Origin: Paraspadella gotoi
Lineage: Eukaryota; Chaetognatha
Assembly (NCBI GenBank): GCA_051294375.1
Contig: CM119268.1
Span: 22,757,427-22,821,426 of the forward strand
Direction of reading: 5' to 3'
Length of the DNA: 64,000 bases
In this document: piece after piece, positions 37,401 through 48,517 of the stretch
Position numbering within the stretch: position 1 is the first letter of the stretch
Layout of the letters: the number at the start of each line of letters is the position of its first letter
Made by a program: the position numbers and the translations under genes
The notes under the pieces: generated by a model
Seen by the model: only the letters and a program-made list of their open reading frames with translations
Told to the model about the DNA's origin: nothing
Databases searched by the model: none

Positions 37401-37989
37401 GACGGACACGCGGAAGGCGATCAACGTCTTCGCCGCCGCCCTCGCCAAGCGGATTCAATTGGGCGACGCGGACGAAGCGTTGGAGATGAAGGAGCGACAA
37501 GGGAAGAAGCGGGCGAATGAGTCTTTGGCTCAGAAGACGACGACGACGATGCAGCAAACGAAGCGCGAAGATGCGAAGCCTCAGCAAATCAAAATCACGA
37601 TCGAGCAACCGCAACAAGCGCAACAAGGGAAGATGGTTAAAACCCGACAAAAGGTGCAACAAGTTCAGCAAATGAAGATGCAACAACCTCAAAAAGTTCA
37701 GCAACTTAAGATGCAAACCCAATTGATTCAGCAACAAAAGATAAATCGACAACCGACGAACGTTAATCCCAAACCGAACCCACGAAACCAGAGTCCAGTT
37801 ACGACGACGCAAACGCATTTACAGCAGCCGCTGCAGCGTCCGAAAGTCAAGGCGAAAGCGGCGCTGTCCACGACAGCGCCGCCGCCGACGAAGAGGGCGA
37901 CGTCGAAACAAAGTATGGAACCGAAGAAGAAGATTGTTCGACCGGCAGATGGCGCGAATGTGTGGAGTCGATTGGGCGATGCCGTCTGA
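34414..37989 (+). CDS. C19orf47: SAM-domain protein, C19orf47 homologue
   Basis: Eleven exons: 34414–34533, 34607–34724, 34797–34856, 34964–35077, 35156–35209, 35436–35489, 35565–35711, 35790–35914, 36184–36442, 36626–36829, 37040–37989; 734 residues against ~420 in human. The N-terminal SAM-like domain (WVEFFASAGLP..NYAVKFVEHRI..DMLVDLDKDYLREMGIHAMGDVIAILRQAKR) aligns closely to C19orf47 (WIQFFKEAGIP..NYAVMFVDNRI..DIIAILKHAK). The human signature VFxRLG recurs as VFDRLG, VFKRLG, VYSRLG, VWSRLG and weaker RLG copies, with YAGVLK between them. The human protein is nuclear by prediction and has no firm function. The C-terminal half is Gln/Lys-rich low complexity, which explains the extra length. 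Every intron from exon 2 to 7 is phase 1. Confidence 0.88.
35206..35350 (+). repeat. 16-bp minisatellite
   Basis: About eight to nine units of GGAGATGAGATTTATT in intron 5 of the C19orf47 homologue, starting at the donor itself. Confidence 0.95.
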
Positions 37990-38342
37990 AGGAGACGCGA
38001 GTTTTTTTTTGTCGTTTCTTCTTTTTTTTTCGTTAATTTTTTTTCTCATTATTTTCGCGTAAAAAAACGATTACAAAACTGTTCCGACTGCAAGAAGAAT
38101 AACGATATTTGTGTTAGAAGCTAAATTAACCTGTTTTGAAGTTATATTGTTGATACAAAGAGGTCTTTAGTTTTTGTTTTGTTTTGTTTTTTTTTGTTTT
38201 TTTGCATTTGATCGCATGACTATTTCTCCCCGCCCTTCGATATTCCGTCAAGTAGCACGAATTTAGTTTGAATAGTTTTTTGCCCTTGACATTGGATCTC
38301 TTATTGTTTTGATTTTTGTCTCTTGAAGCAGCCCACGAAAAA
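37990..38342. other. Intergenic C19orf47 to ACADSB
   Basis: T-rich 3' flank and AT-rich upstream sequence; no frame or clear signal. Confidence 0.5.
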
Positions 38343-39647
38343 ATGTGGACCTTCAAAGTCATTCGATCTCTCTCTCAAACGAACAGCGCGTTCGGCGTCG
38401 CCTGCAGATCCTCCAAAACTCGACGAGCGATTCGAAGCTCCGCCGCCTACGCGACGTCGCCGGTGATGTCGCCGCAAACCGGCCTCGACGACGCCGACGT
38501 CAAACCCTCTCATCTCTACAACTTCACCGAGGAAGAAATGATGATGCGAGACGCCGTGAAGAAAATGGCCGAAGAGAAGATCAAACCTCTCGTCCCAAAA
38601 ATGGATCGAGAAGGAAAGATGGATCCCGAGGTGTTAAAGGCCCTCTTCGAAAACGGGACGATGGGCATCGAGATATCGCCGGATTTCGGCGGCTGCGGCT
38701 CATCCTTCATGGCGTCCGTGTTGGTGATCGAGGAAATCGCTCGAGTCGATCCCGCCATCGCAGTTTTGGTCGACATTCAAAACACATTGATCAACACCCT
38801 CTTTCGTAAGATCGGTTCTCCCATGCTGCAGGAGAAGTACCTGCCGCGGCTGGCGACCGACTTGGCCGGCAGCTTCTGTTTGTCCGAGTCTTCGTCCGGC
38901 AGCGACGCCTTCGCGCTGAAGACGACGGCGCGAAAATCCGGCTCCGATTTCGTCCTCAACGGATCTAAACTGTGGATCTCCAACGCCGACGTCGCCGGCG
39001 TCTTTCTCGTCATGGCCAACGCGGCGCCGGAGTCGGGATATCGAGGCATCACTTGCTTCGTCGTCGATCGAGATTCCCCTGGACTCACCGTGGAAAAGAA
39101 AGAGGACAAACTTGGCATTCGAGCCTCGGGCACATGCCCGCTAACTTTCGAGAACGTCGTCGTGCCCGCGGATCACATCCTCGGTGAATTCGGGCAAGGA
39201 TACAAGTACGCGATCGGGATGCTCAACGAGGGACGCATCGGAATCGCCGCGCAGATGATCGGACTGTCGCAGGGATGCATGGATGCTACCTTGCCCTACT
39301 TGAAGGAAAGGTTTCAATTCGGACGACCCATTTGGGAATTTCAGGCCGTCAAACATCAAGTGGCACACATGGCGACGCAGCTCGAGGCCGCTCGCCTCAT
39401 GGTCTACAACTCGGCGCGACTTTGCGAGGCGGGTAGGGAAGTGGTGAAGGAAGGAGCGATGGCCAAGTACTTCACGTCGGAATTGGCGGGACAGATCACT
39501 TCCAAGTGCATCGATCTCATGGGCGGAGTCGGATTCACCAAAGACTATCCCATGGAAAAGTTTTATCGTGACTCGAAGATCGGTACGATTTACGAAGGGA
39601 CGTCGAACATTCAATTGAATACGATCGCCAAATGCATGGAGTTCTGA
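38343..39647 (+). CDS. ACADSB: Short/branched-chain acyl-CoA dehydrogenase, mitochondrial, intronless
   Basis: A single exon of 434 residues. The Arg/Ser-rich N-terminus ([29 protein letters not shown]) looks like a mitochondrial presequence. The acyl-CoA dehydrogenase folds follow: [71 protein letters not shown] and the C-terminal [18 protein letters not shown], whose Glu matches the catalytic base. Identity to human ACADSB is high along the whole length. The enzyme is an FAD flavoprotein that oxidises 2-methylbutyryl-CoA in isoleucine breakdown and passes electrons to ETF. The absence of introns contrasts with its neighbours and suggests a retroposed origin. Confidence 0.95.
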   Translation: MWTFKVIRSLSQTNSAFGVACRSSKTRRAIRSSAAYATSPVMSPQTGLDDADVKPSHLYNFTEEEMMMRDAVKKMAEEKIKPLVPKMDREGKMDPEVLKALFENGTMGIEISPDFGGCGSSFMASVLVIEEIARVDPAIAVLVDIQNTLINTLFRKIGSPMLQEKYLPRLATDLAGSFCLSESSSGSDAFALKTTARKSGSDFVLNGSKLWISNADVAGVFLVMANAAPESGYRGITCFVVDRDSPGLTVEKKEDKLGIRASGTCPLTFENVVVPADHILGEFGQGYKYAIGMLNEGRIGIAAQMIGLSQGCMDATLPYLKERFQFGRPIWEFQAVKHQVAHMATQLEAARLMVYNSARLCEAGREVVKEGAMAKYFTSELAGQITSKCIDLMGGVGFTKDYPMEKFYRDSKIGTIYEGTSNIQLNTIAKCMEF

Positions 39648-40285
39648 GCTGTGATATATGTTGGTTTTACTTCAGGGCCGTGCATCGATTCATTTGTTGC
39701 TCTTTATTTATATACGCGCGCGTTTTTTGTCAATGTTGGAAAATATTAAACTTCACTTAGAATTACTTTTATTCCAGTCAATGTCCAGTTTTACATTTAA
39801 TTGATTGATGTCAACTCGTTTGCTTTTGACGAAAATATATCATTGTTTTTCAAATTTTTGTTTCAATAGCTAAAAACCAAGTCAGTTTGCAAACATTACT
39901 AGTTATCAAAGACGTTTATGGCAACAGATTTAAAGCCAAGCGAATCTCCTTGGGTTTAATTTTGTTTAATTTATAATTTAAATTTTTTTCTTAATTTTCT
40001 GTTATTCTCTTGACCCGAACGCAGAAGCGCGATTCCACGTCGCGACATTTCTTCTTACTTTTGACAATGAAAAAACTCACGAGACTTTAATGTGAACCCT
40101 CGCAAAGGTTCCGAGACTCTTAAGTCAAAAGGCTCGTGCCCTCCTCAGCCTCAACATGGCCGCCTCTCGCTGCGACGAGCTCATCCGTCCTCAGCTCGTT
40201 TCTCCCTCGTGACGAACGCCCCCCGTTACGGAGGGTGCAGCTGCTGCTGAGTCGACTGCTGCGGATTGCAGAGGCGACTGCGACG
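39648..40285. other. ACADSB 3' region and HSD11B1-like 5' leader
   Basis: AT-rich to about 40000, then GC-rich. The leader of the SDR gene includes the uORF at 40156–40212. Confidence 0.5.
40156..40212 (+). CDS. Upstream ORF in the HSD11B1-like leader
   Basis: Eighteen codons starting at an ATG in good context (CAACATGG) and ending 73 bases before the main ATG at 40286, in a different frame. It affects expression only if the transcript starts upstream of it, which I cannot see. Confidence 0.35.
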   Translation: MAASRCDELIRPQLVSPS

Positions 40286-40398
40286 ATGGCGATCGTTTGC
40301 CGCAAGACCTTCATCGCGCCTTCCATTCTAGCCGCTCTTCTTTGCCTCTGGGCTCACGACTTCTGGTCCATGGATTTCTCGCCCGAGCTTGTTAGAGG

Positions 40399-40459
<61 letters not shown>

Positions 40460-43407
40460 GTTTTCCCTTCCCATGTTTCGAATCATGTGCATGTTAAGAA
40501 TGTCCTCCAACCCGTTTTATTTTCTCGACGTCACTAGGGAAACGAGTCATCGTGACGGGAGCCTCGAGGGGAATCGGCCGTCACGTCGCCCTTCATTACG
40601 CCAGGTCGAGAGAGAGAGAGAGACTAAAATGATTCATATTTGAATCACCCTATCCATGATTCTCCCCCCCCTCCCTTTTATAGCCTTGGCGCCAAACTTC
40701 TTCTCGTCTCTCGCGACGAGACGCACCTGGCGGCGGTGAAGCGAGAATGCGCGAAGACGGCGAAGAAGGGTAGACCGGCGGAGGTTTATTACCTGGTCGC
40801 CGATCAGGTGAGAGAGAGAGAGACAGAGCGAGAGAGTCTGGGAAATTTATAGAATAAAACTATGTATACTTCTATTTGACTTTTGAAATCAACAACGCCG
40901 CTCCAACTTTAAAATCCAATGAAATCGTCAAATAATCCTCGACTCTTTTACTTTTCCTTCTTTTACTTTTCCTTCTTTTACTTTTCCTTCTTCCCCCAAA
41001 AGTAAGAGAAGATAACGTTCTTGATTCCCATCAAAAAGTAAAACGCAAAAACGATGAGGAACAATTTCCAGGAAAATTTGGATTCCTTCTTCTTCGGCGC
41101 CAGTTTCTCCTTTTCTGTAGAGAATTGAGATGGTCAAACGAGCAATATCATTAATAATCTCTCAATAGATTAATTCTTATTTCATTAATAATCTCTCAAT
41201 ATTTAATTATTTATATTTCACCTCTCATTTCCTGGATGATCTTATCGAGGCTCGAGCCGGATCGCTTCCCTCCTTCCGGCTCCTCCCGCGGCATTTCTGG
41301 GATTTCCTTCTTCCCTTCCACTTTGTCCCAGTATTTGAAGAATTGCCGGCGTCGTTCGCACTCGGCCTGGCTTATTTTTCCTGTCGAGGGTCCGAAGAGG
41401 GTATGGAAGATTTTTTTTAAGGGGACAGTGAATTGATTTGTTCAAGGATCCTAGGAACGGAAGAGAGTTCCCTATTGTAGGCTGTAGATTGTAGAATTCT
41501 TGCTGAGAGAGCAGAAAGAATGGGATCTCATTTGCCGACGGTGAAATGGTTTGTGGAAAATACAGAAGAACCTTGCAAGAGCTGAAGACATTGCATCAAC
41601 TCGTTCTCTTCCATCCACGGTTCATCGTTGGGTCGCTGAAGCTTGGCCGATGGCTTCTTGCCCTTCGTCGCTAAAAACGGCCATAATTTAGTAATGACAT
41701 TTAGTAATAATAATTTAAAAGAAAAGGTAAACATTTTATTACTGTTATTATTACTCGGTCGGTCTTTTCCCCACAATCGGTCGGTGAAATCTTCGAAATT
41801 CTTCCTCGTTTCATTTTCTTTTTCTGTCGTATCTTGATTTTCCGCCGAAGAGGATTCGTCGGAGAACGGTTGAGAAAAAGACGTTTCCATGGTAATACGG
41901 ACGGAAAAGCGTAACGGGTCACCGAAGGATGCAATTTTATTGTTGAGTTTTTAACTCTTAATGACGATTTTACGTGGAATCTATACGTATTGGACGATTA
42001 CATGCCCTTTCCTTAACTTTTTTGTTCAAAGAAAAAATGTATAATATAAATAAAGCAAAGATTCGCTGAGAATCATCCCATTCTTTCCCTCTTTTCCTCC
42101 CTCGACAGGGTTCTCCCGAAGCCGCGGAACGGGTCGTCGCCGAAGCCGTCGCCATCTTCGGCGGAGTTGACACTCTTTTCCTCAATCACGCGGTCAGTAA
42201 CCACTTTCTCCGCCACGCCCATCCCCGTGGATGTTGTTTATCTCGCTCCTCTTTTTAAACCTTTCGGGTCCAGATTTCGACTCTGGGATTCTGGGAAGGA
42301 TCCTCGTCCAACGTGTCTTCAGCGACGGAGGCCGTCGACGTTAATTATCTCAGTTACATCCGCCTTTTCGCCGCCGCCCGCCCGCATCTTGAGAAAGTCA
42401 AAGGTTTTATTGCCCACTTTTTTTGTCAAACCTTACTTTCCCATAAAACCTCTTGACTTCCCCAAAAGGCAACGTGGTGGTGGTCTCCACTGCTGCTGCC
42501 CGGTGGCCTCTTCCGACCGTCGCACACTACGGAGCCTCCAAATTGGCCGTCGACGGATTTTTCCGCAGCCTCGACCTCGAATTCCGTCTCAGAGGAATTC
42601 ACGTCGGCGTCACCGTCTGCGTCCTCGGCGCGGTAAAGACGGAAAGGTAAGTTAGTGTTGATAAAGGTGAGGACTGAGGAGGTAGTACAAGATACAATTT
42701 GAACAGTCCTTGATAGGGAAGTCATATACTCTGCGAGTGAGTAAAATAGATTGTGTGAGAGTCTTGATTGAAAGCTTGCACGGTCTTGCTATAGAAGAGA
42801 CAGTATTTATTGTTGTGTTAGTGACAGAACCGTTCAATATAAGCAGTCCCTGAGCTTCGGATCAGGATGTAACACCGTGTTACAGGCGGGTTAAGCGCCC
42901 CGTCCCTCTTAACTGCTAGGCGACCACCGGGCTAGAGCCCCGGACCTTTGGGTTAGGATGCGAATGACTTGCCTCCGCTGATGAACGGTTGGTGGATTTT
43001 AGTCCACCATACTATGTTAGTATCTTGTAAGAATGATGGAAGCCTTAACCCACAATAGCCTGTCTAAAGTTAAGGGCAAGAAAGCTTAGTCATGGAATGG
43101 ATAATTTTAGTATTGCTTTTAACAATTTCACAATAAAATTAATTCAACAATAACCATACCTCCCAGATTCACCAAAAACCTGTTGGCTTTCAATCCTCGC
43201 GCGGCGGACAGCCTCGGATTCCGTCTGGCCGCGCACCCGAGCGAGACGGCCGACTTCATGATCAAAGCGGCGGCGCTGAGGAAACGCGAAGTCCGCTACC
43301 CATTTACTCAGATGATCTTGGGAGATCTCGTCGGCTGGATGCCGGAGCCAGTCAGGCTCGCCATACTCAAACGATCCGTGCCAGGGATCTACGGCATGGG
43401 CTTATGA
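40286..43407 (+). CDS. HSD11B1L: 11-beta-hydroxysteroid dehydrogenase-like short-chain dehydrogenase
   Basis: Seven exons: 40286–40397, 40538–40604, 40684–40807, 42109–42192, 42274–42403, 42469–42646, 43167–43407; 311 residues. An N-terminal hydrophobic anchor (IAPSILAALLCLWAHDF) precedes a classical SDR domain: TGASRGIG (cofactor loop), LNH in place of NNAG, VNYLSY, catalytic Ser in VVVVSTAA and YGASK (Tyr/Lys). LNH, VNYLSY and CVLGAVKTE match HSD11B1 (LNH, VNFLSY, CVLGLIDTE) rather than generic SDRs. Family members are ER-membrane NADP(H)-dependent ketosteroid reductases; the substrate here is unknown. Intron 1 holds a (GA)n run, intron 3 contains a complete antisense gene and intron 6 holds a repeat copy with a second insertion in it. 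Confidence 0.9.
40399..40453 (+). repeat. (GA)n microsatellite
   Basis: Uninterrupted GA run beginning almost at the donor of the HSD11B1-like intron 1. Confidence 0.95.
40943..40995 (+). repeat. 15-bp tandem repeat
   Basis: Three copies of CTTTTACTTTTCCTT; the stop codon of the nested minus-strand gene is one of the repeated TTA triplets. Confidence 0.85.
40978..41890 (-). CDS. Small single-pass membrane protein nested antisense in an SDR intron
   Basis: Four exons on the minus strand: 41890–41755, 41670–41572, 41380–41222, 41114–40978; 176 residues with all phases consistent. The N-terminus is acidic and Ser-rich. A charged helical centre follows (MEENELMQCLQLLQG; AECERRRQFFKYWDKV; SSLDKIIQEMR). 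Near the C-terminus is one hydrophobic segment (WKLFLIVFAFYFLMGI), and the protein ends in KKEK, which fits a KKxx ER-retrieval signal. This suggests a tail-anchored or type I ER protein. I do not recognise the family. The stop lies at the edge of a 15-bp repeat that continues into the 3' flank. Confidence 0.65.
42700..43125 (+). repeat. Dispersed repeat family, copy D (split by an insertion)
   Basis: 5' part 42700–42795 (GATAGGGAAG, AGTCTTGATTGAAAGCTTGC) and 3' part 43013–43125 (TATCTTGTAAG, AGGGCAAGAAAGCTTAG) are collinear with copy E but separated by ~215 bp. Confidence 0.75.
42796..43012 (-). mobile_element. Insertion inside repeat copy D, possibly a tRNA-related SINE
   Basis: The ~215-bp insert is flanked by CTAT on both sides. 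Its minus strand carries TGGTCGCCTAGCAGTTAAGA, close to a class II (Leu/Ser) tRNA D-arm/A-box. The B-box is weak, so the tRNA link is tentative. Confidence 0.45.
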
Positions 43408-44277
43408 TAAAAAAAAGGGAGAAGGGGATAATTTGTAGCTTTGCTATCAAGCTTGAGAAAAAAGATATCATATTTTATATCATTTTAAAACAAATTTTTG
43501 TTTAGTTTAGAACATTTTCGGTCAACGCGCGATTAATGTTGTTTGTTTGTAACTTTGTCCCTGTGACTTGGTCCCACGATTGCTCAACGCTCAATTCCCA
43601 CCGTTACGATATTTAGTGCAAAATTTATTAATAATGATTGATTCCTACAATGATGTTGATTACTTCAAATTGATTAAATGTCAAGAACTCTGGTGTCTCT
43701 TTTGACGATTCGCGAAATGAGTAAACTCTGAATCCATCGTGTGGTGCAAAATACATTCATGAATGTCAATTAATTTAATTAAGCCAATTTACGTATATAA
43801 AAGTCCAAAAAATTCTGCCAAAAATTCTTTTTCTCCGGAATTAACACGATCTCTTTTTTTTGTTTGCTTCGAAAAATTGACGTTTAATTACAAAGTGGAT
43901 TATTATATTATACTTTTTTTTTTTCAGAAAAAAAATTGAAAACTTTTTAAGCTTCGATCTCCTGATGGAGAATGGACCCTAAACGTAACTCGTTTTCGCC
44001 GTAGTCATCAGAATATTTTTCCACCCGAGTGGATTTGCAAAATTACTTTACACTCGAGTCATCCAGAAAATCTCTGTTTTTCTCGCGTCACCGATCAGGA
44101 AAAGAAAATCTCTTTAAAATTTACTAATCGGGGAGAAATCGTCGCTCCCCGATGATAACAAAAAATAAAAAAAAAAGAACGCGACCGACCGACCGACTCG
44201 GCTCCCCGTTTTCTTCTTTTGCTTTCGTTTTCATTTTCCTCTGAATTGATAGAAAGACAAAAGGAAACAAAAACAAA
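43408..44277. other. Intergenic HSD11B1-like to DUF3472 gene
   Basis: AT-rich, no supported frame on either strand and no repeat copy recognised. Confidence 0.5.
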
Positions 44278-46286
44278 ATGGCTTCGATCGTCTCAGTCAT
44301 CATCAGCAATCGAGGCAGCGGTCGAGTGTTGGACTTACCCGGATGCGACACGACGCCGCTCACTCAGATCTCTCTCTGGGAAAGGTAAGGAATGGGGTGA
44401 GGATCGAAACGTCGCTTATGAGTTTCATGCGACGAGATCGTCATTCTATTTTTAGACACGACGGGGAGAGTCAACACTGGATATTTCGTCAAGACGGAAC
44501 CATCGCCAGCGGACTCGAGTCTAACCTCGTCATCGACGTCTTGGACGCCAGAATGGTAACAATCAATTATCGCGCTTCGAGTTACCCTCGATCGCCATGA
44601 CCATTTGCGTTTCCTTTCCATCGCAGGAGGACAAAACCCCCATCGTCATCGCCCCTCACCACGGTGGGGATCAGCAGCGGTGGAACTTTCGTTACGGCTT
44701 CATGGAATGCATGAAGGTGAGTCCGGCGGATTCAGCGTCTCACAATTTCGATGACTTCTCTCTCTCTCACTCTTTCTCTCCCCCCCCCACTCCCCCCAGG
44801 ATCAAAATTTCGTCCTGAGCGAGAGCGACGGTAAACTCGTCCTCGAACGGAAATCGGTCAACTTCACTTACCAAAAGTGGGAATGTCTTCGATCTTCCAT
44901 CTCCATCGAGAAAGCCATCGCCAAGCCAGCCACCACTTGTCACCTTAGGTAAGGTTCTCTGAATTCTCTGAATTCCAAAAAGGCCCTAATGAGTCTTTTT
45001 CCAATTTGGGGTCTTTTGCCCAAATGTCCAAACTTTTATATAGTTAAGTTAAAGTAGGTAAATGTAATTAAGGGTATAGAAATGTTTTTTAAGTACATTT
45101 TTTTCATTACACTTCACCAGATACCCCCTTCCCGATCATATCGAGACATGTCGCGTCTGGGTCCTCAAAAACTCGATCAGAGTCAAGCGGACGACCAACT
45201 GCACTTACAACTGCGTCGTGGGTTGGGGACCCGGAGGAACGAGCGGCCTGCAGCAGGTAGAGAGAGAGAGAGAGATACAAAGAGAGAGTGTGTGTATTTT
45301 TCATCGCCGGACTTTTCTCGGTAACAGCTGGACAACTCAAAACGCGTTGCCGTCTTCTCAATGTGGAATCACGGGAACGTGAACGTGGAACTCGTTCACA
45401 CGGGACCCGGCGTGAGGGTGGAGAAGTTCCGGTCGGAAGGGACCGGGTTCAAGTCCATTAGAGACGTTCACTGGAGAGAGGAGGAGGTCATCACATTTTG
45501 GGTCAAAGGTCGGGAAACGGGAAGTTCTTCTTCTTTGGTTTATCATTCATTAGCAATAAAACAAAAATAATAGAAAAAAAAGAGCAATGATCGTGGATGT
45601 AAATTTGTCATTTCGCGATTGTAATCGATTGTAATCGATTGTAATCGATTGTAATCGATTTTAAATGATTGTAATCAATGGCGCAGGAGAACTGTTGGAC
45701 GACAACGAACATTGGCAAATTTACTGTACGGTTGAGACAGAGAGCGAGTGCTTCAATATGGCCACATTCCGACGAAAGGGTAAAAAATTCAGATAATATT
45801 ACTAATAATTAATTAATTATAATAATGAAAATGATAATAATAAAGTAATTCGTATTTATATTTTCATTCTTCGCTTGCTGTCGTTTAAGGCGCCCGGCCT
45901 CTGGAAAAAGACGGTTTCCATTCCTTCATCGAAGACTGGAACCGTTCCACCGGAGCAGCCGGCCACACCGTCTTCAGAGAGGCGGAGTTTTTCAACACCG
46001 ACGCCCAGATCGACATGGTGTCCACCGGTTAGTTCATTTTTTCCGGGGGGGAGGGGAATGCGCGCTTGATGTTTGGGGAAGTTCTTTACTATAGCCTTCC
46101 CCTTTTCTAGGTCTGATCAAAGAGGCTCGGTTCACCAAAGTCCGAACGGGCAAAGACACATTCGCGCAGGACAAAGCCGTTGCGGGGACGCGTCCGTCCA
46201 ATTACGGCGATGTCTTCTTTCTCCAAACTGGCGGGACCGACCCTCTTCCGGACAAAGTCGAAAACGGGTCCGTTTTCAGAATTTGA
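44278..46286 (+). CDS. Ricin-like β-trefoil plus DUF3472-like protein
   Basis: Nine exons: 44278–44384, 44456–44555, 44627–44716, 44800–44948, 45121–45256, 45328–45508, 45687–45779, 45890–46027, 46111–46286; 389 residues. Residues ~1–125 look like a β-trefoil (GRVLDLPG, HWIFRQDGTIAS, VLDARM, QQRWNF, GKLVLERK), the fold used for carbohydrate binding. The C-terminal part has the DUF3472 pattern: GWGPGGTSGLQQ, FSMWNHG, a VRVEKFRSEGTGFKS glycine motif and VITFWVKG, then a Trp- and Phe-rich segment. No signal peptide is visible, so it may be cytosolic. The function is unknown; sugar binding is inferred only from the fold. A TGTAATCGAT tandem repeat lies in intron 6. Confidence 0.75.
45618..45662 (+). 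repeat. 10-bp tandem repeat in intron 6
   Basis: Four copies of TGTAATCGAT, 25 nt upstream of the exon at 45687. Confidence 0.85.
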
Positions 46287-47746
46287 ACGCGCTCAAACGG
46301 AAACGAAATAATAATTTCATGTTTTCGAGACATGATTAAACAGAACAAACGTATACATTGATCCCGTTTTTTGGAATGCGACATCTTCAGAAACAAAGCA
46401 ACAATTTTCCAACGACGGGATCGCGAATTTGTCTTGACCGCCAAACTTTGGCGAAGCAAATTTTTGAGTCTCTCTCTCTAGGATTCGTCAGGTTTATTCT
46501 CAAGCATTATAGAACTCTGCCGTTCTAGGCTCACCCTCCCCCCCTTTCGATTTCCCACATCCCGAATCCCGCCCTCCACCCCCTTCCCTTCCCCCTTCCC
46601 CACACCTTCTCCCTTCCCCACACCTTCCCCTTTTCCCACACCTCCCCTTTCGTCCCATCGTGAATTTTCCATCTTGAGGACAACTTTTGTCCAGTTGAAG
46701 CACAATCCATAACGTTTTACTTTTTATTCTATTTTCGTCGCCGCAACAGTGTAAACAGTTTTTATTCAAACTTAAAAAAAAGTCGTTTGCGTCATTCGGT
46801 GTCTACGTATACAAGAATTTATTTAATACAAAAACAAATTCATTTGTCCGATCGTCTCTTCCCCAGTCAAGTACCCAATGAAATTACTCGCGAAAGATTT
46901 TGACATAAATTTTGAGATTTTTGTTTTGTTTTGTTTTTTGTTGCGATTATTACGAAGTCTTACATTCGACTGTCTTTTAATATTTGAACTCGGCTTTTGG
47001 TTAGAGACTCTCATCTCAAATTTAACAAGTAATATTTTATTCAACGTAATTTAAGGTCGAGTAGTATCTATTTTCATTTCATTACATTTTCTTTTCCGCG
47101 TCTTATCCACGAGAGTCCAAATTTAAAAATCGATTATGCAGTTGAAAACTTTACATGTTATATGCATAAATGAGTCTTATATTAATTACCAAAGGGATTA
47201 TCGACGAAGCTCCCGAAGCTTTCTTCAAAACTCTTGTCGACAATTGTTGTGGTCGCAATCGAACTCTCAGCACAGATTTCAATTTTAATCGTTTGGGATT
47301 CAAAAACCAAATCTATTCTCCAACATTTTTTGTGCGTTTTTAATTAAAGGCTGTCCCCCTCTTAAAACAAACAAACAAACATCATAATACCCGTTTCCTA
47401 ACCATCGCGCTTAGATATGTGTGTCTTTTTTTTAACGAATGTATCTTTTTTTTATTTTCTAGTTTCTAGTTTACAATTACGATGCGCTTTTTACGAAAGT
47501 ATTCCATTTATTTCGAATTTTAGTTCAGGGTTTTTTTTTATGCTTCAGAATTTTTTAAAAAATTTTTGCATGGCCCTCTTTTTTTCGTAGGTTTTTAGCC
47601 CGGCGTTTTTTTTAAAAGAAGCTCCCGGGATCGACCCCCCCCCCAATTTCTTTCTCGTTTAGTATAATTTAATCGTTTGTTTTTCTTTCAGAACAAAAAA
47701 CAAACAACCGACCAAAAAAAATACAAAAATATAAGAAGAAGAAAAA
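46287..47746. other. Long spacer, no gene found
   Basis: Contains a C-rich tandem block (46550–46650, CCTTCCCCACACC units) and then AT-rich DNA. The only longer open frames are antisense to the C-rich block and look compositional. Confidence 0.5.
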
Positions 47747-48517
47747 ATGGTGGACGCCAACACGAAGAAGACTCTATCTAGTTTACCTCTGCTCAAAACG
47801 CGCGCGGGTCCCAGGTTCTTCAATTGGCTTCGTTTATTTATCATCAAATTTATTTTAAAATAAAAACTGTTTTTTTTGTTTTAAATTAAGGGACGGAGCG
47901 GCTTGGGTTGAGCGACTGAAGGAAGAGTTTCAAGCTCTGATTAAATACGTGACGGTGAACAAAGAAGCCGACAACGACTGGTTTCGTCTCGAATCCAATA
48001 AGGAAGGGACGAGGTGGTTCGGAAAATGTTGGCACGTCGAGAACCTTTTAAAGTACGAGTTCGAGATCGAGTTCGACATTCCAGGTGAGGGACGGAAATG
48101 TTTTATCAAATTGAATGAAAATTAAATGCTGTTACAATAATGTAAAAAAAAAAAACCAACTATTCTTTGGACAGTAACGTACCCTGCGACCGCGCCTGAA
48201 ATTGCTCTCCCTAGTTTGGACGGGAAAACGGCGAAGATGTACCGAGGCGGGAAGATTTGCTTGACGGATCACTTTAAGGTGAGCGCGACTCTCTCTCTTT
48301 CTGTCAATCAATCTCTCTCGCTCTCTCTTTCGCATAACCAAACCTCTCTCCCCCCCCCCGTTACCAGCCCCTCTGGTCCCGCAACTGCCCCAAGTTCGGG
48401 ATCGCCCACGCGATGGCGCTCGGATTGGCGCCCTGGTTGGCGGTGGAGATCCCCGACATGATCCAACGCGGCGTCGTGGTTCATCAAGACGATCGCCAGA
48501 AGGAGACTGAGAACTGA
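47747..48517 (+). CDS. UFC1: UFM1-conjugating enzyme (E2)
   Basis: Four exons: 47747–47814, 47891–48084, 48175–48278, 48368–48517; 171 residues (human 167). Highly conserved blocks are [71 protein letters not shown] and [10 protein letters not shown]-like [10 protein letters not shown]. The Cys in [10 protein letters not shown] is the thioester-forming residue. UFC1 takes UFM1 from UBA5 and hands it, with UFL1, to substrates such as ribosomal protein uL24 at the ER. No other ufmylation gene is nearby. Confidence 0.98.

Noticed and set aside
46478-46769. Minus-strand Gly/Lys-rich ORFs
   Set aside because: Produced by the C-rich tandem block; no splice or start context and no homology.
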